Numbered from the stretch's first letter, positions 1 through 5,503 are shown. The stretch: DNA of 7,110 nucleotides from Saprospiraceae bacterium (GCA_023300255.1 JALZWC010000220.1:1-7110); one strand, 5' to 3'. The notes: generated by a model not told the origin, from the letters alone. Numbers and translations are program-made.

Positions 1-1223
1 TCAACACTTAGTTTGTCTCGTAGGCTTCCTACTGTATACAGTGGAAGATTGTCTTTAATCCTGGCTGCTTGTGTAGGATGAGAAAGGAGGCAGTGATCAA
101 ACAGCAGGCTCAGGATCAAGGATTGCCGAGATCCATCTTCACCCACATGCTTGGTCAACTGCCCCCACCCTTCATACATCTTCCAGTCTTGAAAAAAGAC
201 CTCTACTAACCAACGTAAGGAAAAACAGGCTAATACATCTTGTACTCGCCAAGTCATATTTTGTGCAATAATGTAGCGAAAACTTGATTCTCCTTCATAT
301 TTCAAGGCTATTATTAATCGTTTCTTATCATGGCTTTTGACCTTTCCTATTACACTCGAATAGTAGATAGTCACTTTCTTTCCACCTCGTATTACCATTA
401 GGCTCTCTATCGCTGCTCGCTTATTAAAGTACTTTTCTACTTCATATTCCTTCCCATTTATCAACACCTTCTGATTGCTCCTAATTTGGCTAATCACTTG
501 ACTATTAGGATATATAGCCGCTACTCCGTCTACAAATTCTGCTGTACCAAATAGAGCGTCTGCCTTTACTGCTTTAATCTTGACTTGTCCAAAATCCTCC
601 TCAAAGGATTTTACTAATCCTAGCCCGATCTTATTTTTTGTTGGATAAGCTGGATCTCGTGCTGGCTCCTTCGGTCGATTTTTCTTCTTTACCTTTTTTC
701 GCTTTAATTCATTATCTTTCTTTTTCCATGCTCTTAATACTGGATCCATTCTATAGAATTCAAAGCCTACTGGTATACTTATTTTTTTTGTTACTAGCAA
801 TAAGACCAATATACTTTGTCCATTAAAATATCCGCCACTCTTCTTATCTTTTTGCTTGCCTAATCCATATAGTTTTTTCGCATTCTTTGACCGCTCTCGT
901 TCTGTATCATCCAGTTCTAAACTCCCACTTGTTATTCCGTATTTTTTCAATAGTACACTAATACTCCCCTTTAGCAATTTACTCCAATCTATCTTACTTC
1001 TGCGAAACATCCAACTTAAGGCCGGTTCTAACCACCCACCTAAACTTGCTCGTTCAAATCTTGCCCAACATACTGTATTGGTTAACAATATTCCTGTTAG
1101 ACAGAAACTTATCCATAGCTTTTGTGTCTTTGTTAGATGAAAAGCTGGATGCTCTTCTCCTATTGAGCTTGTTAGTAAATTGATAAAGTCTCGAATAAAT
1201 GGCAATATTTGAATTTCTTTCAT
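1..1223 (-). CDS. DDE transposase of an IS4-like element, 3' end cut by window edge
   Basis: Translating the minus strand from the ATG at 1223-1221 gives one uninterrupted frame of 407 codons that reaches base 1 without a stop, so the protein is partial only because the window ends. Catalytic candidates of the RNase H-like DDE fold are visible: D105/D106 in LELDDTERERSK, D222 in VKADALFG, and E341 in RWLVEVFFQDWK. The glycine-rich GGYFNGQ follows the first Asp, and a conserved-looking tail GWGQLTKHVGEDGSRQS follows the Glu. It should cut and rejoin the ends of its own element. I chose ATG 1223 because the overlapping ATG at 1227 is in another frame. There is no strong ribosome-binding site, only an AAAAAAG run. 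The frame carries no visible lesions, so the gene may be active. The left terminal repeat lies outside the window, so element limits cannot be set. Assignment to the IS4 superfamily is by motif pattern; the exact IS family is uncertain. Confidence 0.88.
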   Translation of the reverse strand, partial: MKEIQILPFIRDFINLLTSSIGEEHPAFHLTKTQKLWISFCLTGILLTNTVCWARFERASLGGWLEPALSWMFRRSKIDWSKLLKGSISVLLKKYGITSGSLELDDTERERSKNAKKLYGLGKQKDKKSGGYFNGQSILVLLLVTKKISIPVGFEFYRMDPVLRAWKKKDNELKRKKVKKKNRPKEPARDPAYPTKNKIGLGLVKSFEEDFGQVKIKAVKADALFGTAEFVDGVAAIYPNSQVISQIRSNQKVLINGKEYEVEKYFNKRAAIESLMVIRGGKKVTIYYSSVIGKVKSHDKKRLIIALKYEGESSFRYIIAQNMTWRVQDVLACFSLRWLVEVFFQDWKMYEGWGQLTKHVGEDGSRQSLILSLLFDHCLLSHPTQAARIKDNLPLYTVGSLRDKLSV

Positions 1224-1300
1224 CCATCTTTTTTACAAATTTACTTATTTTTGATTTTATCTATTAAAAACTTGATCATTGAGTTATATGCAATTTGTGT

Positions 1301-1475
1301 GGATATATGATTTATGATTTTTAGAACAGTTTGCAGATTGAAAACATTAACTAAATATACTAGAAGTGTCAACAATACTAGATGGGATCTCCGATTGGGT
1401 CGATTGGTTGTGGGCATTGGTGGTCTGGCGTAGCAAATCATACATCATACATCAGAAATCATACATCATATATCC
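1301..1475. repeat. short inverted and direct repeats upstream of transposase
   Basis: GGATATATGATTTATGATT at 1301-1319 is the reverse complement, with one mismatch in 19, of AATCATACATCATATATCC at 1457-1475. A third, direct copy begins AATCATACATCATACATC at 1436. The two inverted copies are 137 bases apart. They could be binding sites at an IS end, the ends of a small non-autonomous element, or simple-sequence drift of TCATA units. Confidence 0.5.
1344..1372 (-). promoter_or_regulatory. possible promoter of the left transposase
   Basis: On the minus strand a perfect TTGACA (1372-1367) is followed after exactly 17 bases by TAATGT (1349-1344), about 120 bases upstream of the transposase start. 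The -35 box is ideal by the sigma-70 consensus, but the -10 box matches only 3 of 6. Bacteroidota promoters usually follow a different consensus, so this is a weak call. Confidence 0.25.
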
Positions 1476-1533
1476 ATCACATACTATATAGATTTAAGAT
1501 TTTTGCTGCCCCCTCAAAAACACAAGTTAAGGC

Positions 1534-1568
1534 AAAAAAAACAGGGGACACTCGAAGTGAGTGTCCCC
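1534..1568 (-). terminator. strong rho-independent terminator, minus strand
   Basis: GGGGACACTC (1544-1553) and GAGTGTCCCC (1559-1568) form a perfect 10-bp stem around the loop GAAGT. Read on the minus strand, the stem is followed by TG and eight T residues (1541-1534). This is a textbook intrinsic terminator for minus-strand transcription coming from the monooxygenase gene, and it shields the IS region from read-through. Confidence 0.8.
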
Positions 1569-1598
1569 CTGACCTATAAAGGTCGCCTGGGGTTTTTT
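1565..1598 (+). terminator. possible plus-strand terminator overlapping the minus-strand one
   Basis: On the plus strand CCCC (1565-1568) can pair with GGGG (1589-1592), enclosing GACC (1571-1574)/GGTC (1581-1584) with the loop TATAAA. Six T residues follow (1593-1598). The stem has an asymmetric internal loop, so it is weaker than its neighbour and shares the CCCC bases with it. It would stop plus-strand transcription leaving the left IS region before it runs antisense into the monooxygenase gene. Confidence 0.4.
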
Positions 1599-1601
1599 AG
1601 T

Positions 1602-1630
1602 AAAAAGTCAAAGCCTGATTCGGGCTTTGA
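1602..1630 (-). terminator. intrinsic terminator behind the monooxygenase gene
   Basis: TCAAAGCC (1608-1615) and GGCTTTGA (1623-1630) form a perfect 8-bp stem with a 7-base loop. On the minus strand the stem is followed by CTTTTTA. It is the first terminator met by transcription leaving the monooxygenase gene, about 194 bases past the stop codon, with a second one right behind it at 1568-1534. Confidence 0.65.
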
Positions 1631-1823
1631 TAAATGGCTATATTCAAGTATTTAAACTAAAAAATCGTACTAAATAAATAGCAGCACTTATTTTGAAATG
1701 ACGACTATCTATATAACAAATATAAGAATTTCTTATTGATTTTATAATGTTAGAAAAAAATAAATCAGATAGCCTTGTTATTTGCTAAAATAATTGGAGC
1801 TGTCAATACAATCATACTTTGTT

Positions 1824-3269
1824 TTAAGTAAATTCCATAAACCCATCTTCTAGCTTGCCTTTTCCAATCATTTTTCGATCCGCAAAATAGTTTTGCTTCA
1901 ATTTCCAAGGTAATTCTGCTCCTTGTTTCGGTAGGATGTCAACGTATCTAAGAAAATAAGAAGAATTGAAATCCACCCAAGGGAGTAATTCTAAATCTGG
2001 ATTATTTTGTTTAGGCGTACATTGCTTATAATTTTTTTCCTCCATCAAATTCAATAATCGGCAAACGTATTGACTCGTTAGATCACATTTGAGTGTCCAA
2101 GAAGCATTCGTATATCCAAAGGCTTGTGCCAAGTTAGGGACATCACTAAACATCATGCCTTTATACGTAACGGTATTAGCAGGTTCAATTTTTTTACCAT
2201 CCACACTTAAGTCAATTTTTCCAAATAAGGTTAACTCCAAGCCAGTGGCCGTAATAATAATATCCGCTTCCAATTCTTCACCAGATTGTAAGGCGATTCC
2301 TTTGGAGGTGAAGGAGTCAATGTGATCGGTAACAACACTCGCTTTTTTTGATTTTAAAACTTTGAAAAAATCGCTATCTGGCGCCATACAAACTCGCTGA
2401 TCCCAAGGATTATATCTAGGCGTAAAGTGTTTTTTCAAATCGTATTGATCTCCTAATTCTTTCTCTACGCCTTTGATCATTGTGTTGGCCATTTTCTTTG
2501 GGTACGCCTTTGCATACCAATAGAAGAACCGACCCAAGGAGATTTTTTTCCAACGAGTCATCGTATAAGCCCATTTATGAGGCAAGACTCTATTAAAAAA
2601 ATTAGCCATCTTATCCTCCGATGGGGAAGAGACAATATAAGTGGGAGATCGTTGGAGCATGGTTACATGTCCTGCTGTGTCCGCCATAGATGGAATAAGG
2701 GTAATTGCGGTAGCTCCACTACCGATCACTACTACTTTTTTGCCAGCATAATCTAGATCTTCTGGCCATTTTTGAGGATGGATAATTTGACCATTAAAGC
2801 TATCTATACCCTTAAAATCAGGAGTGAAGCCTTGATCATAATTATAGTATCCTGTACAGAGAAATAGAAATTTACAAGTGTAATCTACACTGCTGCCATC
2901 TCCTAGTGTATTCGTTACCGTCCACAATCCTGCTTCAGAAGACCAATTAGCTTTGGCTACTTTGTGTTCATATTTAATATGTTCCTCTAAACCATAGTCT
3001 TTTACAGAATCTTTTAGATATTGCAAAATAGAAGGACCATCAGCAATTGACTTAGGATTGGTCCAAGGTCTAAAGGAAAATCCGAGCGTGTACATATCAG
3101 AATCTGATCTAATACCAGGGTATTTGAATAAATCCCAAGTGCCGCCTATATTTTTTCTTCCTTCCAATATGGCAAAGGTCTGATTAGGGCTATCTGTTTT
3201 TAAGTGATAAGCGGCGCTTATTCCGGAAATACCTGCGCCTATAATTAAGACATCAAAGTGATTGGTCAT
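1824..3269 (-). CDS. ethA: EthA-like FAD/NADPH Baeyer-Villiger monooxygenase
   Basis: Predicted cytosolic flavoprotein of 481 residues that uses FAD, NADPH and O2 to insert oxygen into ketones or oxidise sulfur/thiocarbonyl groups. The FAD Rossmann motif GAGISG is at 11-16 and GGTWDLFKYPGIRSD at 42-56. The Baeyer-Villiger fingerprint FxGxxxHxxxWP is intact (F158, G160, H164, W168, P169). The NADPH Rossmann motif VIGSGATA is at 181-188. YNPWDQR (286-292), ATGLELTLFG (341-350) and GYTNASWTLK (385-394) match, as I recall it, the Mycobacterium tuberculosis EthA sequence nearly segment by segment, and the length is close to EthA's 489. EthA activates thioamide drugs such as ethionamide; its natural substrate is unsettled, so the substrate here is unknown. 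The gene stands alone: terminators lie behind it and a divergent hairpin array lies upstream. No TetR-type EthR regulator is next to it, unlike the mycobacterial locus. The start is fixed by the family N-terminus; the ribosome-binding site is weak. The symbol denotes homology, not proven function. Confidence 0.93.
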   Translation of the reverse strand: MTNHFDVLIIGAGISGISAAYHLKTDSPNQTFAILEGRKNIGGTWDLFKYPGIRSDSDMYTLGFSFRPWTNPKSIADGPSILQYLKDSVKDYGLEEHIKYEHKVAKANWSSEAGLWTVTNTLGDGSSVDYTCKFLFLCTGYYNYDQGFTPDFKGIDSFNGQIIHPQKWPEDLDYAGKKVVVIGSGATAITLIPSMADTAGHVTMLQRSPTYIVSSPSEDKMANFFNRVLPHKWAYTMTRWKKISLGRFFYWYAKAYPKKMANTMIKGVEKELGDQYDLKKHFTPRYNPWDQRVCMAPDSDFFKVLKSKKASVVTDHIDSFTSKGIALQSGEELEADIIITATGLELTLFGKIDLSVDGKKIEPANTVTYKGMMFSDVPNLAQAFGYTNASWTLKCDLTSQYVCRLLNLMEEKNYKQCTPKQNNPDLELLPWVDFNSSYFLRYVDILPKQGAELPWKLKQNYFADRKMIGKGKLEDGFMEFT

Positions 3270-3309
3270 TTTTCTTTATATTTCTAATGAGGTTGTCTGC
3301 TAGATTATG

Positions 3310-3339
3310 CCAAAATAATCAAAAAAACCTTTAATGAAA
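3310..3339 (-). promoter_or_regulatory. weak Bacteroidota-type promoter candidate for the monooxygenase
   Basis: On the minus strand TTTC (3339-3336), 18 spacer bases and TATTTTGG (3317-3310) resemble the Bacteroidota TTTG / TAnnTTTG promoter with one mismatch in each box. It would start transcription some 35 bases upstream of the ATG at 3269. The surrounding DNA is so AT-rich that chance matches are expected. Confidence 0.22.
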
Positions 3340-3477
3340 ACTTTCGTTTTAAATAGGGTTGATTCGAATAGAGCATACTTATTAGGTTAGTACACAAAGT
3401 ACTGAAAAAATATAAAAATTAGTATTTAATTACTATTTTTATTGAAAGCTAATAAGTTTATTAGTGCTGTACAGAAA

Positions 3478-3564
3478 CAACTACGGAGTGGTTGAACTTG
3501 AATAACCTCGGATGAAATCCGAGGGAATCCAAGATACGCAAATCTAGCAACTACGGAGTAGTTG
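3478..3564 (-). repeat. inverted arm of the hairpin array
   Basis: This arm carries the same two hairpin types as the tandem units to its right, but reversed. Type A is a 7-bp stem with a 3-base loop (CAACTACGGAGTGGTTG at 3478-3494 and CAACTACGGAGTAGTTG at 3548-3564). Type B is an 8-bp stem with a 3-base loop (CCTCGGATGAAATCCGAGG at 3506-3524). In the reverse complement, B, an 11-base spacer beginning TTATTCA, and A follow each other exactly as in the tandem units. The A copy at 3548-3564 plus AA pairs perfectly over 19 bases with 3591-3609, so the two arms could also fold into one larger hairpin. Confidence 0.9.
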
Positions 3565-3592
3565 AACTTGAAAAGTAGTCAAATGCTTTGTT

Positions 3593-3796
3593 CAACTACT
3601 CCGTAGTTGCTAAACGTTGATATCGAAAGTCCTCGGATTTCATCCGAGGTTATTCATGTTCAACCACTCCGTGGTTGTTAGACGTTGAGATTGAAAGTCC
3701 TCGGATTTCATCCGAGGTTATTCGTGTTCAACCACTCTGTGGTTGTTAGCTGTTGAGATTGAAAGTCCTCGGATTTCATCCGTGGTTAGCTGTGTA
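3593..3796 (+). repeat. three tandem 68-bp units of alternating hairpins
   Basis: Units begin at 3593, 3661 and 3729, an exact 68-base period. Each holds hairpin A (17 bases), a 21-base spacer ending GAAAGT, hairpin B (CCTCGGATTTCATCCGAGG, 19 bases, at 3631, 3699 and 3767), and an 11-base spacer. Stem A changes from CAACTAC/GTAGTTG in unit 1 to CAACCAC/GTGGTTG in units 2 and 3, which keeps the pairing. Unit 3 has a loop change (TCT) and one stem mismatch in B (CCGTGG end), and its trailing spacer diverges. The form resembles REP/BIME-type extragenic palindromes, although no REP-associated transposase is in the window. Spacers are near identical between units, so this is not a CRISPR array. 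Confidence 0.93.
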
Positions 3797-3810
3797 TATG
3801 TATGTCCAGA

Positions 3811-3954
3811 TCGAATTTATGACAAGTTTAGTTAACGAATGAAAATAGGTGATATTTTCTTCCGCTAAGATGCGAATAACGCTAAGTATAACTTGCTTAG
3901 TGTCTTTGTGTCTTTGTGGCGATGTCAACCAACTAGTAAACTTGTCGAATTTAT
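3811..3954. repeat. small inverted-repeat segment with flanking direct repeats
   Basis: GACAAGTTTA (3821-3830) and TAAACTTGTC (3937-3946) are perfect 10-base inverted repeats. A direct repeat TCGAATTTAT lies just outside (3811-3820 and 3945-3954), overlapping the right inverted repeat by two bases. Between them is CTTAGTGTCTTTGTG followed by TCTTTGTGGC (3896-3920), a motif I recall seeing as a common intergenic repeat in Bacteroidota and other bacteria. It could be a miniature mobile element or a decayed remnant. It ends about 28 bases before galU and so forms most of the galU leader. Confidence 0.5.
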
Positions 3955-3981
3955 TAAGTTATTTGACACTCTAGTACAATT

Positions 3982-4929
3982 ATGAAAATAAAAAAAGCCG
4001 TTATTACTGCCGCCGCTCGTGGCACTCGACTATACCCAGTAGGAGATACCGTACAAAAAGCAATGCTTCCCCTAGCAGATTCGGACGGAGTACACAAACC
4101 TATTATCCAAATTATTGCGGAGGAAGCTTTCTCTAGTGGGATAGAAGAAATTTGTCTGATTTGTGCGCCAGGAGATGAGGTGAGATATGTGTTGGCCTTC
4201 GAAACCTTAAAGTCTAATTTAGAAAAGGCTTTTGGTGGCGCTCAATGGGCCAATCAACAAGCAGCAAAAATATCGCATTTATTAGCGCACTTACGTTTTA
4301 TAGTGCAGGAGGAAACAAGAGGCTATGGTCATGCAGTTTGGTGCGCCAAATATTTTGTTGGGGAGGACCCTTTTCTATTATTGCTAAGTGACCATTTATA
4401 TCAATCTAATCAAATCGCAACTTGTGCTACTCAGTTAATCAGTTTAGCAGAGGCGGAAGATTGTGCTGTTTCCGCAGTCAATCCGACTCCAGAACATTTG
4501 ATTAGTCAATATGGTACCTTGCGTGGGCATCATATTGGCGGCCAAACAGGCGTTTTTGAGATTGAAAAGATTATAGAAAAACCATCCTTAAGTACGGCAG
4601 AATTAGAATTGCTAACACCGGGTATGCGCTCTGGGCATTATCTATGCTTTTTTGGGATGCATGTTTTGACGGCTGGAATATTTGATATATTAGAACAGTC
4701 TATTGCAAAAGCTAAAGAAGGAGTAGACATTCCATTGACTACTGCTCAGCAACAATTGGCTAAACAACAGAAATATTTGGCAAAGATTATTGATGGTCGC
4801 AGATTTAATTTAGGGAATCATTTTGGTTTGTTAGAGGCACAGATTGCGTTTGGTTTGAAAAGTCCTCAAGCGAATGAATTGCTTGCTAGTATTGTTAATC
4901 AGTTGGCGGAGAATCAGCGGAGGGGGTAG
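3982..4929 (+). CDS. galU: GalU-like UTP-glucose-1-phosphate uridylyltransferase
   Basis: Predicted cytosolic nucleotidyltransferase of 315 residues that would join UTP and glucose 1-phosphate into UDP-glucose, feeding exopolysaccharide, glycolipid or wall glycan synthesis. The N-terminal nucleotide-binding loop reads AAARGTRLYP (10-19), followed by the sugar-nucleotidyltransferase KAMLPL segment (K26). KPIIQIIAEEA (39-49) and the metal-site SDH (D137) come next, then IEKP (198-201), SGHYLCFFGMHVL (217-229) and the C-terminal GRRFNLGNHFGLLEA (272-286). Order and length fit bacterial GalU. Two departures stand out: Ala at 12 where the loop usually has Gly (AAGxGTR), and Asn at 276 where GalU and RmlA enzymes usually have a metal-binding Asp (YDxG). 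The protein may belong to a separate GalU-like clade, and another sugar 1-phosphate or nucleotide is possible. No strong Shine-Dalgarno precedes ATG 3982, but the family N-terminus fixes the start. It appears monocistronic, with three hairpins following. Confidence 0.85.
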   Translation: MKIKKAVITAAARGTRLYPVGDTVQKAMLPLADSDGVHKPIIQIIAEEAFSSGIEEICLICAPGDEVRYVLAFETLKSNLEKAFGGAQWANQQAAKISHLLAHLRFIVQEETRGYGHAVWCAKYFVGEDPFLLLLSDHLYQSNQIATCATQLISLAEAEDCAVSAVNPTPEHLISQYGTLRGHHIGGQTGVFEIEKIIEKPSLSTAELELLTPGMRSGHYLCFFGMHVLTAGIFDILEQSIAKAKEGVDIPLTTAQQQLAKQQKYLAKIIDGRRFNLGNHFGLLEAQIAFGLKSPQANELLASIVNQLAENQRRG

Positions 4930-4931
4930 GG

Positions 4932-4950
4932 AAATTGATCGGATCAATTT
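4932..4950. repeat. 19-base palindromic hairpin after galU
   Basis: AAATTGAT (4932-4939) and ATCAATTT (4943-4950) pair around the loop CGG, only two bases past the galU stop codon. The 8-bp stem with a 3-base loop has the same architecture as hairpin B of the upstream array but a different sequence. It may protect the mRNA 3' end or help termination; there is no T run after it. Confidence 0.6.
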
Positions 4951-4956
4951 GTACGT

Positions 4957-4988
4957 TTCATCCGACCACTCCAAAGTGATCGGATGAA
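4957..4988. repeat. composite hairpin related to the upstream array
   Basis: TTCATCCGA (4957-4965) pairs perfectly with TCGGATGAA (4980-4988), and CACT/AGTG (4967-4970, 4975-4978) continues the stem after one C-A mismatch, giving a long hairpin with the loop CCAA. Its left half TTTCATCCGA plus CCACTCC joins the right half of array hairpin B directly to the middle of hairpin A with the spacer missing, so it looks like a collapsed relative. TTTCTC follows, so weak plus-strand terminator activity is possible. Confidence 0.6.
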
Positions 4989-5007
4989 TTTCTCAAAGGA
5001 GAATTAG

Positions 5008-5053
5008 TTGTCAAATTGGGAGTAGCTTATTTACCCAATTTTGCTATTGACAA
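5008..5053 (+). terminator. probable galU transcription terminator
   Basis: TTGTCAA-ATTGGG (5008-5020) pairs with CCCAAT (5034-5039) and, after a bulge of seven bases, TTGACAA (5047-5053). The inner stem AAATTGGG/CCCAATTT is followed by TTG. This is the last of three hairpins behind galU and the most terminator-like, although the T run is short and lies partly within the stem. Confidence 0.45.
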
Positions 5054-5069
5054 TAGAAAAGTATATTTA
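5040..5069 (+). promoter_or_regulatory. Bacteroidota-type promoter candidate for the lipoprotein gene
   Basis: TTTG (5040-5043), 18 spacer bases and TATATTTA (5062-5069) match the Bacteroidota TTTG / TAnnTTTG promoter with one mismatch in the second box. Transcription would start near 5076, about 60 bases upstream of the lipoprotein ATG. The first box overlaps the hairpin behind galU, as expected for closely spaced units. Confidence 0.35.
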
Positions 5070-5400
5070 GCTGTTAGTATATTGATGATGTTCTAAGAAT
5101 AAATCAGTAGAAATCTGCAATAAACAAAAAGTGAGGTATGCTGCTATTTACTAGGAAGAAAATAATGCAAAGCATTTTTGGAATTTTAATAATCTTGTCT
5201 TGTATTTCGTGTCAAGAAAACAAACAAGAAGAATCTCTTAAAAAATACCTGAATCTGCGAAAAGAAAAAATACTTACTCAACGAAAGAAAATCGGTGAAA
5301 ATGAAAAAGAAATAATTAAAAAACTAAAAAATGCAATTAGGTTTGATCAATTGATGGAATTTGTAGAGAGAAAATCTTATAAATCAAATTTGAAGTCACG

Positions 5401-5403
5401 TAA
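5401..5403. repeat. left copy of probable TAA target-site duplication
   Basis: TAA directly precedes the left terminal repeat and TAA directly follows the right one (7107-7109). Three bases can match by chance, but the placement exactly outside both ends supports a duplication created on insertion. Confidence 0.5.
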
Positions 5404-5422
5404 CTCAACTTTTGCATTTTAG
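5404..5422 (+). repeat. left terminal inverted repeat of the IS
   Basis: Nineteen bases identical to the reverse complement of 7088-7106. It contains the TAG (5420-5422) that now stops the interrupted lipoprotein frame. Confidence 0.92.
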
Positions 5423-5472
5423 AAAAAACGTTTAAAAACTAAAAAAGAGGCATTATTTGGTTAAAAATCAAA

Positions 5473-5501
5473 GCTAGTTCATTGACAATTAGGTAAAACA
5501 A
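5473..5501 (+). repeat. left subterminal inverted repeat of the IS
   Basis: Beginning GCTAGTTCATTGAC and ending AGGTAAAACAA, it matches the reverse complement of 7050-7079 with two substitutions and one single-base gap. Conservation away from the outer tips suggests a second transposase-binding site. Confidence 0.75.
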
Positions 5502-5503
5502 CG

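Larger units (their letters stand above)
1224..1823. other. 600-bp non-coding region between left IS gene and monooxygenase
   Basis: No credible gene is seen here. From left to right it holds the AT-rich transposase leader (1224-1343), a promoter-like pair (1344-1372), a short G-rich stretch (1381-1430), direct and inverted copies of an AATCATACATCATA-type motif (1301-1319, 1436-1455, 1457-1475), and a three-hairpin terminator cluster (1534-1630). From 1631 to 1823 there is only AT-rich sequence, which is the 3' side of the monooxygenase gene, where I recognise nothing. The right end of the left IS must lie somewhere in 1224-1540, but without its left end it cannot be placed. Confidence 0.6.
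3270..3981. other. 712-bp divergent intergenic region, no gene
   Basis: The monooxygenase reads leftward and galU reads rightward from this region, so both promoters should lie in it. From 3270 to 3477 it is AT-rich with small weak hairpins (for example AGTAC/GTACT at 3389-3403). From 3478 to 3796 it holds the ordered hairpin array. From 3811 to 3954 it holds a small inverted-repeat segment. No frame in any direction looks coding. Confidence 0.75.
5138..5422 (+). pseudogene. 5' part of a small lipoprotein gene cut by an IS
   Basis: The frame from ATG 5138 has a charged start (RKK at 6-8), a hydrophobic stretch IFGILIILS (13-21) and Cys at 22 and 25 (ILSC or CISC), as in a lipoprotein signal peptide. 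A Lys/Glu-rich, probably helical segment follows (26-75). The protein should be exported and lipid-anchored; its function is not recognisable. Native sequence ends at about base 5403. The last six codons (NSTFAF) and the TAG stop are read from the IS terminal repeat at 5404-5422. The original reading, rejoined across the target duplication, would be CGT AAG and continue past base 7110. An alternative start is Met10 (5165), which has a better ribosome-binding site (AGGAAG at 5153-5158) but loses the charged residues of the signal peptide. The truncated product could still be made and anchored. Confidence 0.7.

Noticed and set aside
1..3. TCA as an in-frame stop codon (TGA on minus) for the left transposase
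   Set aside because: The transposase codons fall at 5-3 and 2-1, so this TGA is out of frame and the gene continues beyond the window.
638..826. Plus-strand frame of 62 codons, hydrophobic
   Set aside because: Antisense to the Lys-rich part of the left transposase; the hydrophobic look comes from reading AAA/AAG codons backwards.
856..1140. Plus-strand frame of 94 codons
   Set aside because: It is antisense to the transposase frame that runs 1223 to 1 without a stop and shows no protein features.
1241..1441. Minus-strand frame of 66 codons
   Set aside because: It spans the transposase leader and repeat motifs, lacks a start signal and has no recognisable domain.
1382..1579. Plus-strand frame of 65 codons
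   Set aside because: It consists of the TCATA repeats and the terminator hairpin read as codons (NHTSYI twice), so it is not a gene.
2089..2325. Plus-strand frame of 78 codons
   Set aside because: Lies wholly antisense inside the well-supported monooxygenase gene.
3478..3796. CRISPR array
   Set aside because: The repeats are themselves palindromes of two kinds, the sequences between them are nearly identical rather than unique, and no cas gene is present.
3963..3968. TTGACA as -35 box of galU
   Set aside because: It is only 13 bases before the galU ATG, so the matching -10 box would fall inside the coding sequence.
5131..5137. GTGAGG as ribosome-binding site for ATG 5138
   Set aside because: The GAGG core is a single base from the ATG, too close for normal initiation; AGGAAG before Met10 is better spaced, but the charged signal-peptide start favours 5138.
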